A DNA stretch of 64,000 bases from Sphingobium xanthum (GTDB lineage: Bacteria; Pseudomonadota; Alphaproteobacteria; Sphingomonadales; Sphingomonadaceae). Positions 55,750-64,000 of the stretch are shown piece after piece. Position 1 is the stretch's first letter; each line of letters begins with the position of its first letter. The position numbers and the translations under genes were made by a program. The stretch is from NCBI RefSeq assembly GCF_019737615.1, contig NZ_JAHKKS010000005.1, forward strand, positions 186,001 through 250,000. Reading direction: 5' to 3'. The notes under the pieces are model-generated. The model did not search any database. It saw only the letters and a program-made list of their open reading frames with translations, and was not told the DNA's origin.

Positions 55750-56568
55750 TCAGTCGATAGGTGGCCCCAATGACAGTCCTCCGTCATTGAACACTTCGGC
55801 CCCTGTCATGAAACTCGAAGCGGGCGACGCGAGAAAGAGCGCAAGTCCCTTCATCTCTTCCACATCTCCCATGCGCCCAAGCGGGATCATGCCGCTCATC
55901 ATCGTTTGCACGGCGGGATCGCGCGCGAAGCCATCCCCGATGTTGGTCACGAACGGCCCGGGCGCGATGGCATTCACCCGGATGTTGTAGCGGGCCAGCT
56001 CGAGCGCGGCGTTGCGCATGAAATGGGCGGCCCCTGCCTTGGCTGCGGAATAGGCGATACCGATCGGCATGGCCCGAACCGATGAGACCGACGTGGTGAT
56101 GATGATCCGTCCGCTGCGCCGCGGCTTCATGTGCCGTACCGACGCACGCACACAATGGAACACGCCGTTGAGACTGATGTCGATCACGCGCGACCAGCGG
56201 TCTGCGTCATAATTTTCCAGGGCGCCGTCCACACTGCGTTCGCCGTCGGGTCCAAGCACCGTGCTGCCCGGATCGATTCCGGCGTTTGCGAACAGGACAT
56301 CTATACCGCCGAAATCCCGGGCGCTGCTATCAATCGCCGCGTCCACCGACGCGCCGTCGCTGACATCGACCCGGTAGGCGCGAACAGTCTGGCCCAGCGC
56401 CCTGAGCCGGGCAGCTTCACCTTCTGCGCGATCCAGAGAAATGTCGAGTATCGCCACGCGGGCGCCGTGTTCGGCCAGTATTTCGACAATGGCGAGGCCG
56501 ATCCCGCTGCCGCCACCGGTGACGATGACGGACTTGCCCCTGACGTCGAACATGTCCTGCAGATTCAC
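55750..56568 (-). CDS. SDR family oxidoreductase (cluster SDR 1)
   Basis: 272 aa. TGGGSGIG is at about residues 16-23, LDISLDRAE after strand 2 (Asp suggesting NAD preference), FANAGID near 95, and the YSAAK active-site motif (Y-x-x-x-K) near 172 in a context FVTNIGDGFAR and FMTGAEVFNDGG. I place the start at the GTG (56568), because GGGAGGG is 5 bp upstream; an ATG at 56586 or 56553 is possible. It is divergent from SDR 2, with 136 bp between starts that hold dyad C. Confidence 0.88.
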   Translation of the reverse strand: MNLQDMFDVRGKSVIVTGGGSGIGLAIVEILAEHGARVAILDISLDRAEGEAARLRALGQTVRAYRVDVSDGASVDAAIDSSARDFGGIDVLFANAGIDPGSTVLGPDGERSVDGALENYDADRWSRVIDISLNGVFHCVRASVRHMKPRRSGRIIITTSVSSVRAMPIGIAYSAAKAGAAHFMRNAALELARYNIRVNAIAPGPFVTNIGDGFARDPAVQTMMSGMIPLGRMGDVEEMKGLALFLASPASSFMTGAEVFNDGGLSLGPPID

Positions 56569-56633
56569 ATCGCCCTCCCGCGCCATATCGTGGCGGCCGC
56601 TATCGCCCTGGTGCAAGATGATCACCTACCCCG

Positions 56634-56652
56634 CCCATCGTCAAAAGATAGG
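56634..56652. promoter_or_regulatory. inverted repeat C, candidate operator
   Basis: CCCATC-GTCAAAA-GATAGG: imperfect dyad related to B and A by the right half GATAGG and a near-matching left half. It lies between divergent SDR 1 and SDR 2, 52 bp before the SDR 2 ATG. A neighbouring ACCTACC...GGTAGG pair at about 56624-56656 encloses it. Confidence 0.45.
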
Positions 56653-56704
56653 TAGGTTGCCGGCGCTCCGGTTCGCGTCAAGGCGGTGGCAGGAGAGTTG
56701 CCCC

Positions 56705-57598
56705 ATGAAAGATCTTGCAGGACGAGTGGCCTTCATCACCGGCGGCGGAAGCGGGCTGGGCCTTGGCATGGCCCGGGCGTTTATCGAACAAGGCATTGCC
56801 GTGGCGATCGCCGACATCATGCCCGACCACCTCGCGTCGGCGCGCGTAGCGCTGGGAGAGACAGGGCGCTGCCACTTCATCCAGCTCGACGTGACCAACC
56901 GGGCAGCTTTTGCGCGCGCCGCCGACGAGGCCGAAGCGCTGCTGGGGCCGGTTTCGATCCTGTGCAACAATGCCGGCGTCGGCATGCTGGGCAGCACGCA
57001 GACGACCGGCTATGTCGATTGGGACTGGGTGATGTCAGTCAACCTTGGCGGCGTAATCAATGGCATCCAGACTTTCCTGCCCCGCATGCGGGCGCGGGGA
57101 GAAGGGCATATCGTCAACACCTCGTCGATCGGGGGCATATTGCCGGGACCGGGTGGCGTCGCCTATCTCACGGCCAAGGCGGCGGTGCTCGGCCTCTCCG
57201 AGGCCATGCTGTGCGACGTGCGCGGTGAGGGCATCGGCGTCACCGTGATCCTCCTCGGGCCGACAGCGAGCAATATTCACAAGGTCGCGAAGCAGCGCCC
57301 CAAGCTCTATTCGGACAGCGGACTGGCGGCGTTTGAAGTGGAGTTCGGCGAGAAGCCGATCATCGCCGGTGGCATGGACCCGCTCGAAGGCGGCCGCCAG
57401 GTTCTGAAGGCCATCGAGCGCGATCAACTCTATCTTTTCACGCATCCGGAGTTCCGGCACGCCGTCCAGCAGCGCTTCAGCGCGATCATGACAGCCTTCG
57501 GCCCGGACACGGGAGAGCCGGCCGCAACCGAATCTCACGGCTTTCCGACCTTCAACCCGCTGTTCGCCGAAATCATCGCGAACAGCGGCAAAAATTGA
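56705..57598 (+). CDS. SDR family oxidoreductase (cluster SDR 2)
   Basis: 297 aa, longer than classical SDRs by a C-terminal extension. GGGSGLGLG is at about residues 12-20, CNNAGVGM near 85-92, NTSSIGG near 140 (catalytic Ser), YLTAK (Y-x-x-x-K) near 157. GGAG lies upstream of the ATG. It is followed by a paralogous SDR 24 bp downstream, so the two are an operon. Substrate is probably a hydrophobic alcohol or ketone handled by the cluster; this is inference. Confidence 0.92.
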   Translation: MKDLAGRVAFITGGGSGLGLGMARAFIEQGIAVAIADIMPDHLASARVALGETGRCHFIQLDVTNRAAFARAADEAEALLGPVSILCNNAGVGMLGSTQTTGYVDWDWVMSVNLGGVINGIQTFLPRMRARGEGHIVNTSSIGGILPGPGGVAYLTAKAAVLGLSEAMLCDVRGEGIGVTVILLGPTASNIHKVAKQRPKLYSDSGLAAFEVEFGEKPIIAGGMDPLEGGRQVLKAIERDQLYLFTHPEFRHAVQQRFSAIMTAFGPDTGEPAATESHGFPTFNPLFAEIIANSGKN

Positions 57599-57622
57599 GA
57601 TAAACCGAGAGGATAAACCAGC

Positions 57623-58513
57623 ATGCGTGAAGTCGAGGGCAAGGTTGCATTCATCACCGGCGGCGCCAGCGGTATTGGCTTCGCGATGGCACGGACATTC
57701 CTGAACGCCGGAATGAAGGTCGCGATCGCCGACTTCAGCGATTCCAACCTGGACGACGCCCGCGATCAGCTGGCCGGCGACAACCGGGACTATATGACCG
57801 TCAAGCTCGATGTGCGTGACCGGACCGCCTTCGCTCTCGTTGCCGACGAAGTTGAAGCGCACTTCGGCAAATTGCACGTCGTTTGCAACAATGCCGGCAT
57901 CGGGATGGCCGAGCTGATCAGCCGCGCCGGCTACGCCGACTGGGACGAGATGATGGACATCAACCTGGGCGGAGTGATCAACGGCGTCGTGACGCTGCTA
58001 CCGCGCATCCGCAGGCATGGTGAAGGCGGGCACATCGTCAATACGTCGTCGATGGCGGGCATTCTTCCACTTCCCGACGCGGGCGGCATCTACACTGCCG
58101 GCAAATTCGCTGTGCGCGGCATGACGGAATCGCTGCGGCTCGCGCTGGTGCCCGATCGCATCGGCGTATCATGCCTGTTCCCTGGCCTTACCAAGACCCG
58201 CATCCTCGACAAGGCGAAGGAACAGGTCGCTTCCGCCGCCGGAGACATCGACCCGGTCAGCGCCGGTTTCGCGGTGGCACAGGAAAACGCCATGGATCCG
58301 ATGGACCTTGCGGGCGCTGTGCTGGATGCGATCCGCAACAACGACCCCTATATTATCGGCCACGCTGAGTTCATCGACGAGCTGGAAGAACAGCATCGCG
58401 AATTGATGGCGGCGATCCGCCGCGACTTGCCGATGGATCCACGCCGCGCTGAATTTGAAAACGGGCGCCGGGAAGGCATTCGCGAAATCAAGGCGCAGAT
58501 GCAGGCCTGGTAA
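57623..58513 (+). CDS. SDR family oxidoreductase (cluster SDR 3)
   Basis: 296 aa. GGASGIGFA is at about residues 12-20, CNNAGIGM near 90-97, NTSSMAG near 140 and YTAGK (Y-x-x-x-K) near 160. Close to SDR 2 in order and length, so a tandem duplication or closely related step pair. The ending (DELEEQHRELMAAIRRDLP and EIKAQMQAW) is a helical extension. GAGAGGAT precedes the ATG. It converges on the LAL regulator with a 12 bp gap. Confidence 0.92.
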   Translation: MREVEGKVAFITGGASGIGFAMARTFLNAGMKVAIADFSDSNLDDARDQLAGDNRDYMTVKLDVRDRTAFALVADEVEAHFGKLHVVCNNAGIGMAELISRAGYADWDEMMDINLGGVINGVVTLLPRIRRHGEGGHIVNTSSMAGILPLPDAGGIYTAGKFAVRGMTESLRLALVPDRIGVSCLFPGLTKTRILDKAKEQVASAAGDIDPVSAGFAVAQENAMDPMDLAGAVLDAIRNNDPYIIGHAEFIDELEEQHRELMAAIRRDLPMDPRRAEFENGRREGIREIKAQMQAW

Positions 58514-58525
58514 TCGCCGCCATCG

Positions 58526-61303
58526 TCATGGAATGAGGCCGAGCCGCCGCACCCGGGCGACCACCTGTTTGCGGTTGCGGATCCCGACCTTGTCATAAAC
58601 CTGCTGGAGATACCATTTTACGGTCCCTTCGGTCAGACCCAGCTGCTCGCCGATCTGGCGGTTGAGCATGCCCGCTCCGGCCATCGAGAGGATTTCTATC
58701 TCGCGATTCGTCATTCGCCCGCAGATCGCAATGCTGTCCTCATCATCCTCGTCGTCGCGCTGTTCCTCGACAGGCTCAAGCAAGCCGACAATCTCTCTCA
58801 GGAAGAGGCTGACGGCATCCTCCTTGACAGCTTCAGCCTGGGCCATCTGGCGCAGCAGGCCGGCAATCGGCTCCCCTTCATCGAGGAAGCGGCGCAGGAG
58901 GCGAGCCGGCGCGGCTTTCGCCAGCGCCTGAGCCAACGCCCGCTGGGCCGAAAGGCGCTCGCCCGACATGAGCAACAGTTCCGCAAACAGGATGTCCCAC
59001 TCGACCGCCGCGGGGACTGCCTGTGCGGCGGTAAGGAAGGATCGCCACTGCCTGGCAAGTATGAGCGCGTCCCCAAATTGATCATCCGCCGCCATCAGCC
59101 TGCAATTGGCCATGGCCAAGACGCCATCGAGCACGGTATATTTGAACTGGCCGCGCGTAAGATTTGCCGCGCGATGGCTCGACAGGCCGCGCCGACGCGC
59201 AAACCGCGCGGCATCGTCAGGTCGGCCCAGCTTCAGCATGACCCGCAGATGCTCCGCGCTGACACCGATCCGCAAGCGATCCAGTTCGTGGCGACTGCCA
59301 AATTCCGCGGCGATATCCAATGTTCCGAGGCAGTCTTCGTGATCGCCTCGCAACAACTGGAGCCTGGCCCGGGTCACCCATCCGTTGAGCAACTGATCGA
59401 CAAAGCCGGCCGATGTCATGAGCGGAACATAATGATCGATCAGTGCCTGTGCCCGCTCGATTTCGTTGAACTCATAATGCAGCGATGCGAGAGTCGTGGC
59501 CACGACGGCGCCGAGCGGGTCATCTCTGCCGCCAACGCGCTGCGCCACTTCCAGCCCCGATTGCAGCATCGCCTTGGCTCGTTCACTCTGCCCCATCAGA
59601 AACAGCGAGGGACCGGAAATGCCTGCGATGAACACCTCGCCATGCACGGCGCCGGTGCGCTGAACCTGCTCGCGTGCCAGCGCATCAAGTCGATCGATCT
59701 TCGAAAGTTTGTATTGTTCGCGTTGCGCATATTGGAGCGAGTTTTGGAAACTCCCCATCAGATAGGGACTGTTGCCGAAGTCCAGCCGACCGTCCAATGC
59801 GGAAGAACACTGGTTTTCGAGCGCTTCGACCTCGTAGGAAGCGTGGGCGATCTGCGTTTCACGGTGCGAGACAACCAGCCGCAACCATTTGAGATCCGCT
59901 GGGTCGGCTTCCGACGAGCGGGCCAGTTCATCCAGCCGTCGCTCTGCCACGGCCACCAGGCTGCGCGCCTCGGAAAGGCGCCATTGCGCCGTCAGCCGCC
60001 AGGCGAGACTGAGCATGAGGCGCGGATAAAGTGCAAGAATGTGGGCCGGAAGCTGAGACGCCAGAAGTTGCAGCGTCGGCTGCAAGCCGGCGGCGAACAT
60101 CGCCTCGCAATTCTGGTCCAGAATATCCGCAGCGTAGATCGGATCCTGGCCCTTGATCGCATAGTCAAAGGCCTCGACATGATTGCCACTGGCGGTCAGC
60201 CATTGCGCAGCCCTCCGGTAGATGGCGGCAGCAACGCCCGGCCTGCGATCCTGCAGCTGGCGCCGCAGGAAGCCGGCGAACAGATGATGATATCGATACC
60301 AGCTGCGGGTCTGATCCATCGTCTGCAGAAACAGGCCAGAGGCTTCGCACCGTGCAATGAGTTCGCGACTGCCCGTATGTTCAAGGGCCGCGTCGCACAA
60401 AGCCGGGCTGAATTGCTCCAGCAGCGATGATCGCAGCAGAAAATCCTGCAGCTCATCCGGTTGCCGCGCGAACACATCCTCGAGGAAGAAGTCGGCGATC
60501 TGGCGGCGCTCGCCGGTGAAGCTTTCGAGGATGCGCTGGTTTTCGGGCTCCAGGCTCAGCGCCATGCTGAACAGCTTGATGCCGACGATCCACCCTTCGG
60601 ACCGGTCCTGCAGCAAGCGCACCTGGTCTATGTCAGTGTCGGTGTCGGCCTTGCTCTTCAGATAGGCCTGAGTCTCATCCTCGACGAACCGGAGGTCTGA
60701 AGCACCCAGTTCGAGCATTTCATGATGGGCGCGAATGCGCCCGAGGGGAAGTCCGGCTTCTCCCCGTGTAGCGAGCACAAGCTGCATGCCGGACGGCGCT
60801 TCATCGATCAGCGCCTGAAGGGCGTCCAGCGCCGGAGATTCGGCAATCTGATGAATGTCGTCGATGATGATCCGGCAGCGGCAAGGATTGTCATCAACGC
60901 GCTCGCAAATCTGCTGAATGAGGGCCTGCCAGCCATAATAATGCTGGCTTCCGGCGGTTCGTTCCACCAGCCCCCTCCCGGACTCGCGATGCTCCTCCAG
61001 CGCCATGTTGAGGTGGCTCGCAAATGCCATCGGGTCACGATGGCGCGCATCAAGACTGATCCACGCAACCGAGTCACCGGCCGCGAGGCAGTGATTGGCC
61101 CATTGCTGCAAAAGGCTTGTCTTGCCGTAACCGGCGGGAGCTTGCAGCAAAATGAGCCGGGCACGATCGTGTCGGGAAAGCAGATGAAGGAGGCGCGGCC
61201 GCTCGACCAGGCTATGCTGCGGAACGCGCAGCCTTACTCGGCTGCGCGGCGACAATACGGCATCGGGCACCGCGACAACGTCGATCGGCCTTGCTTTCGC
61301 CAT
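58526..61303 (-). CDS. LAL-type (MalT-like) LuxR-family transcriptional activator
   Basis: 925 aa. Walker A APAGYGKT is at 55-62 and Walker B in CRIIIDDIHQI at about 142, within a STAND-type NTPase; a long alpha-solenoid of TPR-like repeats spans about 350-820; a LuxR helix-turn-helix is at about 860-925 (MTNREIEILSMAGAGMLNRQIGEQLGLTEGTVKWYLQQVYDKVGIRNRKQVVARVRR). MalT-type proteins multimerise on binding a small inducer and ATP and then activate promoters with repeated sites. GGAGAGGG precedes the ATG. The intergenic dyad A, 128 bp upstream, suggests regulation of itself or the divergent hydrolase. Confidence 0.93.
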   Translation of the reverse strand: MAKARPIDVVAVPDAVLSPRSRVRLRVPQHSLVERPRLLHLLSRHDRARLILLQAPAGYGKTSLLQQWANHCLAAGDSVAWISLDARHRDPMAFASHLNMALEEHRESGRGLVERTAGSQHYYGWQALIQQICERVDDNPCRCRIIIDDIHQIAESPALDALQALIDEAPSGMQLVLATRGEAGLPLGRIRAHHEMLELGASDLRFVEDETQAYLKSKADTDTDIDQVRLLQDRSEGWIVGIKLFSMALSLEPENQRILESFTGERRQIADFFLEDVFARQPDELQDFLLRSSLLEQFSPALCDAALEHTGSRELIARCEASGLFLQTMDQTRSWYRYHHLFAGFLRRQLQDRRPGVAAAIYRRAAQWLTASGNHVEAFDYAIKGQDPIYAADILDQNCEAMFAAGLQPTLQLLASQLPAHILALYPRLMLSLAWRLTAQWRLSEARSLVAVAERRLDELARSSEADPADLKWLRLVVSHRETQIAHASYEVEALENQCSSALDGRLDFGNSPYLMGSFQNSLQYAQREQYKLSKIDRLDALAREQVQRTGAVHGEVFIAGISGPSLFLMGQSERAKAMLQSGLEVAQRVGGRDDPLGAVVATTLASLHYEFNEIERAQALIDHYVPLMTSAGFVDQLLNGWVTRARLQLLRGDHEDCLGTLDIAAEFGSRHELDRLRIGVSAEHLRVMLKLGRPDDAARFARRRGLSSHRAANLTRGQFKYTVLDGVLAMANCRLMAADDQFGDALILARQWRSFLTAAQAVPAAVEWDILFAELLLMSGERLSAQRALAQALAKAAPARLLRRFLDEGEPIAGLLRQMAQAEAVKEDAVSLFLREIVGLLEPVEEQRDDEDDEDSIAICGRMTNREIEILSMAGAGMLNRQIGEQLGLTEGTVKWYLQQVYDKVGIRNRKQVVARVRRLGLIP

Positions 61304-61430
61304 GTCCCTCTCCGCCTATTTTTTGGCGTCATTCTGCCCGCGAGTCCGCAGGGTCCGGCCACCGGATGCCTCGCCTGATCCTCGCTTGAAGTCTACTGCC
61401 CGTGAATAGCGGATGGCAATCACTCGATCC

Positions 61431-61447
61431 CCTATCTTGCAGATAGG
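61431..61447. promoter_or_regulatory. inverted repeat A, candidate operator
   Basis: CCTATCTTGCAGATAGG: perfect 7 bp arms (CCTATCT / AGATAGG) around TGC. Between the divergent LAL regulator (start 61303) and the serine hydrolase (start 61534), 87 bp from the latter. The best-preserved of three related dyads in the cluster. Confidence 0.6.
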
Positions 61448-61533
61448 TTCCCTCCCCTGCCCTACGGATCAGGAGAAGATCCAGATGGCAGTCGCGCAAC
61501 CCGTGTCAGCGCCTGCCCGCCTGGGAGTTGAGG

Positions 61534-62694
61534 ATGACGAGCACCGTAGCTGACGGCCTGTGCGGCGAACGACTGAAATATCTGAAAGACGTGATCGCGG
61601 CGGACATCGCCGCAAACGCCTATTGCGGAGCGGCGATCATCGTGAGCCGTCATGGCAAGATCGGTCTTCAGGAATCGCTTGGTGCATATAGCAGCATCGA
61701 CAAGCGGCCCGTTCTGCCGGATTCGGTGTTCAGCCTGTTTTCCCTGACCAAGGCCTTCACCAACGTGCTGGTGCTGCGCGCTATCGAGTTGGGTCAGTTC
61801 GCGCTGACGACCAAGGTCGTGGATATCATCCCCGAATTCGCCGGCAAACCGCGCGAAAACATCCGCATCGAGCATTTGCTGACACACCGCACGGGATTGC
61901 CCTCCGTCTTCAGCCCCGCCCCCGGCATGCCGCTCGATCGGCTGGACGTCATCATCAGCGCGATCTGCGCCAGGGTGCATGCGGAGGAAGAACCTGGCGG
62001 GCGGGTTGCTTACTCGCCCATGGCGGCCCACGCCCTGATGGGCGAAGTCCTTCGGCGCACCGACCCGAAAGGCCGCAGATTCCGGGACATCGTGACACAG
62101 GACCTGCTGCAGCCGCTGGGCATGAACGATACTGCTGTCGGCGTCAGGCCCGATCTGAAGGACCGCCACATCGTCCCGGAGTTTCCGCCAAGCTTTCCCG
62201 CCACACACCCCTCCAGCACCGTCGCGGGGCCACATGGGGCTTTCGAGGATCCGGCAGCGGAAATGCCCTGGGTTGGCGTGGTGTCCACCACGGCTGACTT
62301 GTGGCGGCTGGCTGAAATGCTTCGCCGCGGCGGCGAGCTTGATGGCCATCGGATCCTGTCGCCCCGCATTCTCGACATGGCCACGCAAAATCGCACCGGC
62401 GATCGACCGAACGAGATATACAAGGCTATGGCCCTCTCGCGGGGCTGGCTGCCCTATCCCGCCTATATCGGGCTTGGCTTCTCGCTGCGTGGCGATGCCA
62501 TCTGCCATCACCAGTTCGGCACGATGGCGACGCCCCGCGCCTTCGGCAATCACGGTGCCGGCAGTACGCTGCTCTGGGTCGATCCCGAACTCGACATGAC
62601 GTTCGTCTGCCTGACCACGCGCCTCATGCCGGAAGCAGACAATGTCGAGCGCTTCCAGCGCCTGTCCGACATCGCTGTTTCCGCGGCGATCTGA
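61534..62694 (+). CDS. beta-lactamase-fold serine hydrolase (EstB-like)
   Basis: 386 aa without an evident signal peptide, so probably cytoplasmic. The S12 active site is SLTK (Ser70-Lys73) in VFSLFSLTKAFTNVLV; LLTHRTGLPS follows near 112, a Tyr in GRVAYSPMAAHALMGE near 155 and HGAG near 335 in place of the KTG box. EstB-type members are esterases or lactonases. GGGAG is 6 bp upstream of the ATG at 61534, which I chose over the TTG at 61528. It is divergent from the LAL regulator and likely under its control. Confidence 0.9.
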   Translation: MTSTVADGLCGERLKYLKDVIAADIAANAYCGAAIIVSRHGKIGLQESLGAYSSIDKRPVLPDSVFSLFSLTKAFTNVLVLRAIELGQFALTTKVVDIIPEFAGKPRENIRIEHLLTHRTGLPSVFSPAPGMPLDRLDVIISAICARVHAEEEPGGRVAYSPMAAHALMGEVLRRTDPKGRRFRDIVTQDLLQPLGMNDTAVGVRPDLKDRHIVPEFPPSFPATHPSSTVAGPHGAFEDPAAEMPWVGVVSTTADLWRLAEMLRRGGELDGHRILSPRILDMATQNRTGDRPNEIYKAMALSRGWLPYPAYIGLGFSLRGDAICHHQFGTMATPRAFGNHGAGSTLLWVDPELDMTFVCLTTRLMPEADNVERFQRLSDIAVSAAI

Positions 62695-62709
62695 CAGACA
62701 AAAGAATAC

Positions 62710-62737
62710 AAGGCCGCCACCCGAAGGTGACGGCCTT
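62710..62737. terminator. bidirectional hairpin terminator
   Basis: AAGGCCGCCACC and GGTGACGGCCTT pair over 12 bp with one mismatch around a CGAA loop. It lies between the serine hydrolase (ends 62694) and the convergent MBL hydrolase (ends 62760). The T-run is weak on both strands. Confidence 0.6.
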
Positions 62738-62759
62738 GCTCCCCCTTGGCTTGTTCCGC

Positions 62760-63635
62760 CTATCCGTGGTCAAACCGCCATGCATCGCCATCGGACCGGA
62801 TCCAGCCCGCCGTCGGTTCGGTAAAGTGGCTACCGATGACCATGACATCCTCGTCCTGATACCGTTGCAGAAAGGAAAGCCGGGTTTCGCGGCTGTGGTC
62901 GTGGTCGTTGCAGAAGCGATTCCTGAGCCCCGGCTTCGCGCATTGCAGAGGATGGTGCATCACATCCCCGGTAATCACGGCGCGCCGGCCTTCTGAATTG
63001 ATCCGGATGCTCACATGCCCAGGCGTATGGCCTGGCGTGGGCTCGAGACTGACTTCCGGGCAGACCTGATGATCAACGGGAATGAAATCGACCAGCCCGG
63101 CGTCGAACACCGGCTGGAGCGAGTCCGACAGATGATCCACCTCAGCATGGGCAATCCCCACAAGGTTGCGGATGAAGTCCAGTTCGACCTTGCTCATGAG
63201 ATAGCGGGCGTTGGGGAAGGTCGGCACCCAGCGCCCTTCCACGAAGCGCGTGTTCCAGCCGACATGATCGAGATGAAGATGCGTACACAGCACGGTATCG
63301 ATCGCCTCGGGCGCAAAGCCGGCATGGGTGAGATCGTCGAGGAAATCGCCGTGACGCATGTGAAAGATCGGCGCGAGGCGATATTTGTCGTTGCCGATGC
63401 AGGTATCGACCATGATGCGGCGATCCCCCGCGCGAATGGCAAAAGCCTGAAAGGCAAGCACGATCCGACCGTCATCGCCCGCATGGATCGGTCGCAGCCA
63501 GGGATGCTCGAGTACCATCTCCCGCGTGCAGTCCGGGAACATGAAGGATGGATCGATCTGCTCCCGGAAAATCTCCACGATCCTGACGATCTCGACATTT
63601 CCGACCGTCCAGCGGCGGATATGCTCACACGCCAT
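62760..63635 (-). CDS. MBL-fold metallo-hydrolase (lactonase/phosphotriesterase-like group)
   Basis: 291 aa, no signal peptide. The metal motif HxHxDH is at residues 119-124 (THLHLDHVGWN), with further ligands in PTPGHTPGHVSIRI and VITGDVMHHP. The context THLHLDHVGWNTR is common to the group with methyl-parathion hydrolase and AHL lactonase relatives, which cleave esters or lactones. In this cluster a lactone or ester of the catabolic substrate is more likely than a quorum signal. The gene follows the GMC oxidoreductase on the same strand with a 13 bp gap. Confidence 0.92.
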   Translation of the reverse strand: MACEHIRRWTVGNVEIVRIVEIFREQIDPSFMFPDCTREMVLEHPWLRPIHAGDDGRIVLAFQAFAIRAGDRRIMVDTCIGNDKYRLAPIFHMRHGDFLDDLTHAGFAPEAIDTVLCTHLHLDHVGWNTRFVEGRWVPTFPNARYLMSKVELDFIRNLVGIAHAEVDHLSDSLQPVFDAGLVDFIPVDHQVCPEVSLEPTPGHTPGHVSIRINSEGRRAVITGDVMHHPLQCAKPGLRNRFCNDHDHSRETRLSFLQRYQDEDVMVIGSHFTEPTAGWIRSDGDAWRFDHG

Positions 63636-63648
63636 TCAACTCTCCTCG

Positions 63649-64000
63649 TCAAGCGCGCCAGTCGGCGCGGATCATGTCCGATGCCTTTTCGGCGATCATG
63701 TAGGTGGCAGCGACGGTATTGCCGGAGACGATTGACGGCATGATGGAGGAATCAACCACGCGCAGCCCGACGATACCCCGCACGCGCAATCTCGGATCAA
63801 CCACTGCTTTTTCGTCGGAGCCCATCCGGCAGGTGCCGACCGGGTGGCACATGGTCTGGACGGTTTCGCGGACGAACTGCCGGATCGGCCCATCGCCGAC
63901 GGCGGATATCCCCGGCTTGTCCTCGGCAAGGACGAGCGACTGCAGAGGCTCGCTGGCAAAGATCCTGCGCACCCAGTCTATCCCGGCGACAAGCACGTCT
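63649..64000 (-). CDS. GMC family oxidoreductase, C-terminal part (continues past the window)
   Basis: The visible 116 residues are the C-terminal end of a glucose-methanol-choline oxidoreductase. The catalytic His is in TMCHPVGTCRMG, and the ending RVVDSSIMPSIVSGNTVAATYMIAEKASDMI is diagnostic (FAD-binding and substrate domain). The frame is open up to the window edge at 64000, so the start lies outside. GMC enzymes are FAD-dependent alcohol dehydrogenases or oxidases; relatives in sphingomonads oxidise long-chain or cyclic alcohols. It leads the operon with the MBL gene. Confidence 0.92.
   Translation of the reverse strand, partial: DVLVAGIDWVRRIFASEPLQSLVLAEDKPGISAVGDGPIRQFVRETVQTMCHPVGTCRMGSDEKAVVDPRLRVRGIVGLRVVDSSIMPSIVSGNTVAATYMIAEKASDMIRADWRA

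Noticed and set aside
59078..60430. 450-codon open frame opposite the LAL regulator
   Set aside because: Antisense to a regulator with intact NTPase and LuxR domains.
62760..63635. MBL hydrolase as a quorum-quenching AHL lactonase
   Set aside because: The HxHxDH motif is shared by many families and no luxI/luxR quorum pair is visible. The catabolic context favours a metabolic substrate.

Overview
The window reads as a GC-rich chromosomal segment of a sphingomonad (Alphaproteobacteria, order Sphingomonadales). The main evidence is a secreted metalloprotease ending in a PEPxxWA-CTERM sorting tail, a GapR/DUF2312 gene, the hrcA-grpE // rph-rdgB-hemW arrangement, EcfG- and ECF41-type promoter sequences, and families of GC-rich palindromic intergenic repeats. 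The genus cannot be fixed from the sequence. No rRNA, tRNA, CRISPR array, phage module or intact insertion sequence was seen.

Layout. 1-8.7 kb: DEAD-box helicase, an autoregulated ECF41 sigma operon, a LysE exporter, a five-gene run (gapR-like, GST, YbjQ-like, SDR, GNAT) and a globin-coupled chemoreceptor. 9-19.9 kb: PEP-CTERM metalloprotease, the hrcA-grpE heat-shock operon, and rph-rdgB-hemW interrupted by a CAP-domain gene and two hemerythrin-like paralogues, then NRDE and XRE regulator genes. 20-33 kb: DUF445 protein, RND efflux pair, exported methyltransferase-like protein, an orphan mini flagellar-rod gene, a HigBA toxin-antitoxin pair, uvrB, and an AT-rich DUF2971-type gene that looks acquired. 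33-52 kb: mostly housekeeping and metabolic genes (ABC-F, arylamine N-acetyltransferase, class I fumarase, serine hydrolase, EamA exporter, SMP-30 lactonase-like, soluble chemoreceptor, Bcr/CflA exporter, class Ia nrdA). 52-53.2 kb: a DUF2171 gene behind a probable EcfG general-stress promoter, and two small envelope proteins.

53.3-64 kb is the most distinctive part: a catabolic-looking cluster. It holds an MFS transporter, an Old Yellow Enzyme-type reductase, three SDRs, a large MalT/LAL-type LuxR regulator, a beta-lactamase-fold serine hydrolase, an MBL-fold hydrolase and the C-terminal end of a GMC oxidoreductase that runs off the window. Related inverted repeats with CCTATC / GATAGG arms sit in the three promoter regions visible inside this cluster. 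They are plausible operators for the LAL regulator and would define a regulon for oxidising, reducing and hydrolysing an unknown substrate.

Many intergenic gaps carry pairs of GC-rich palindromes bracketing 70-150 bp. Gene starts were adjusted where a Shine-Dalgarno sequence or family length argued for it. All family assignments come from reading motifs in the translations; no database search was run.
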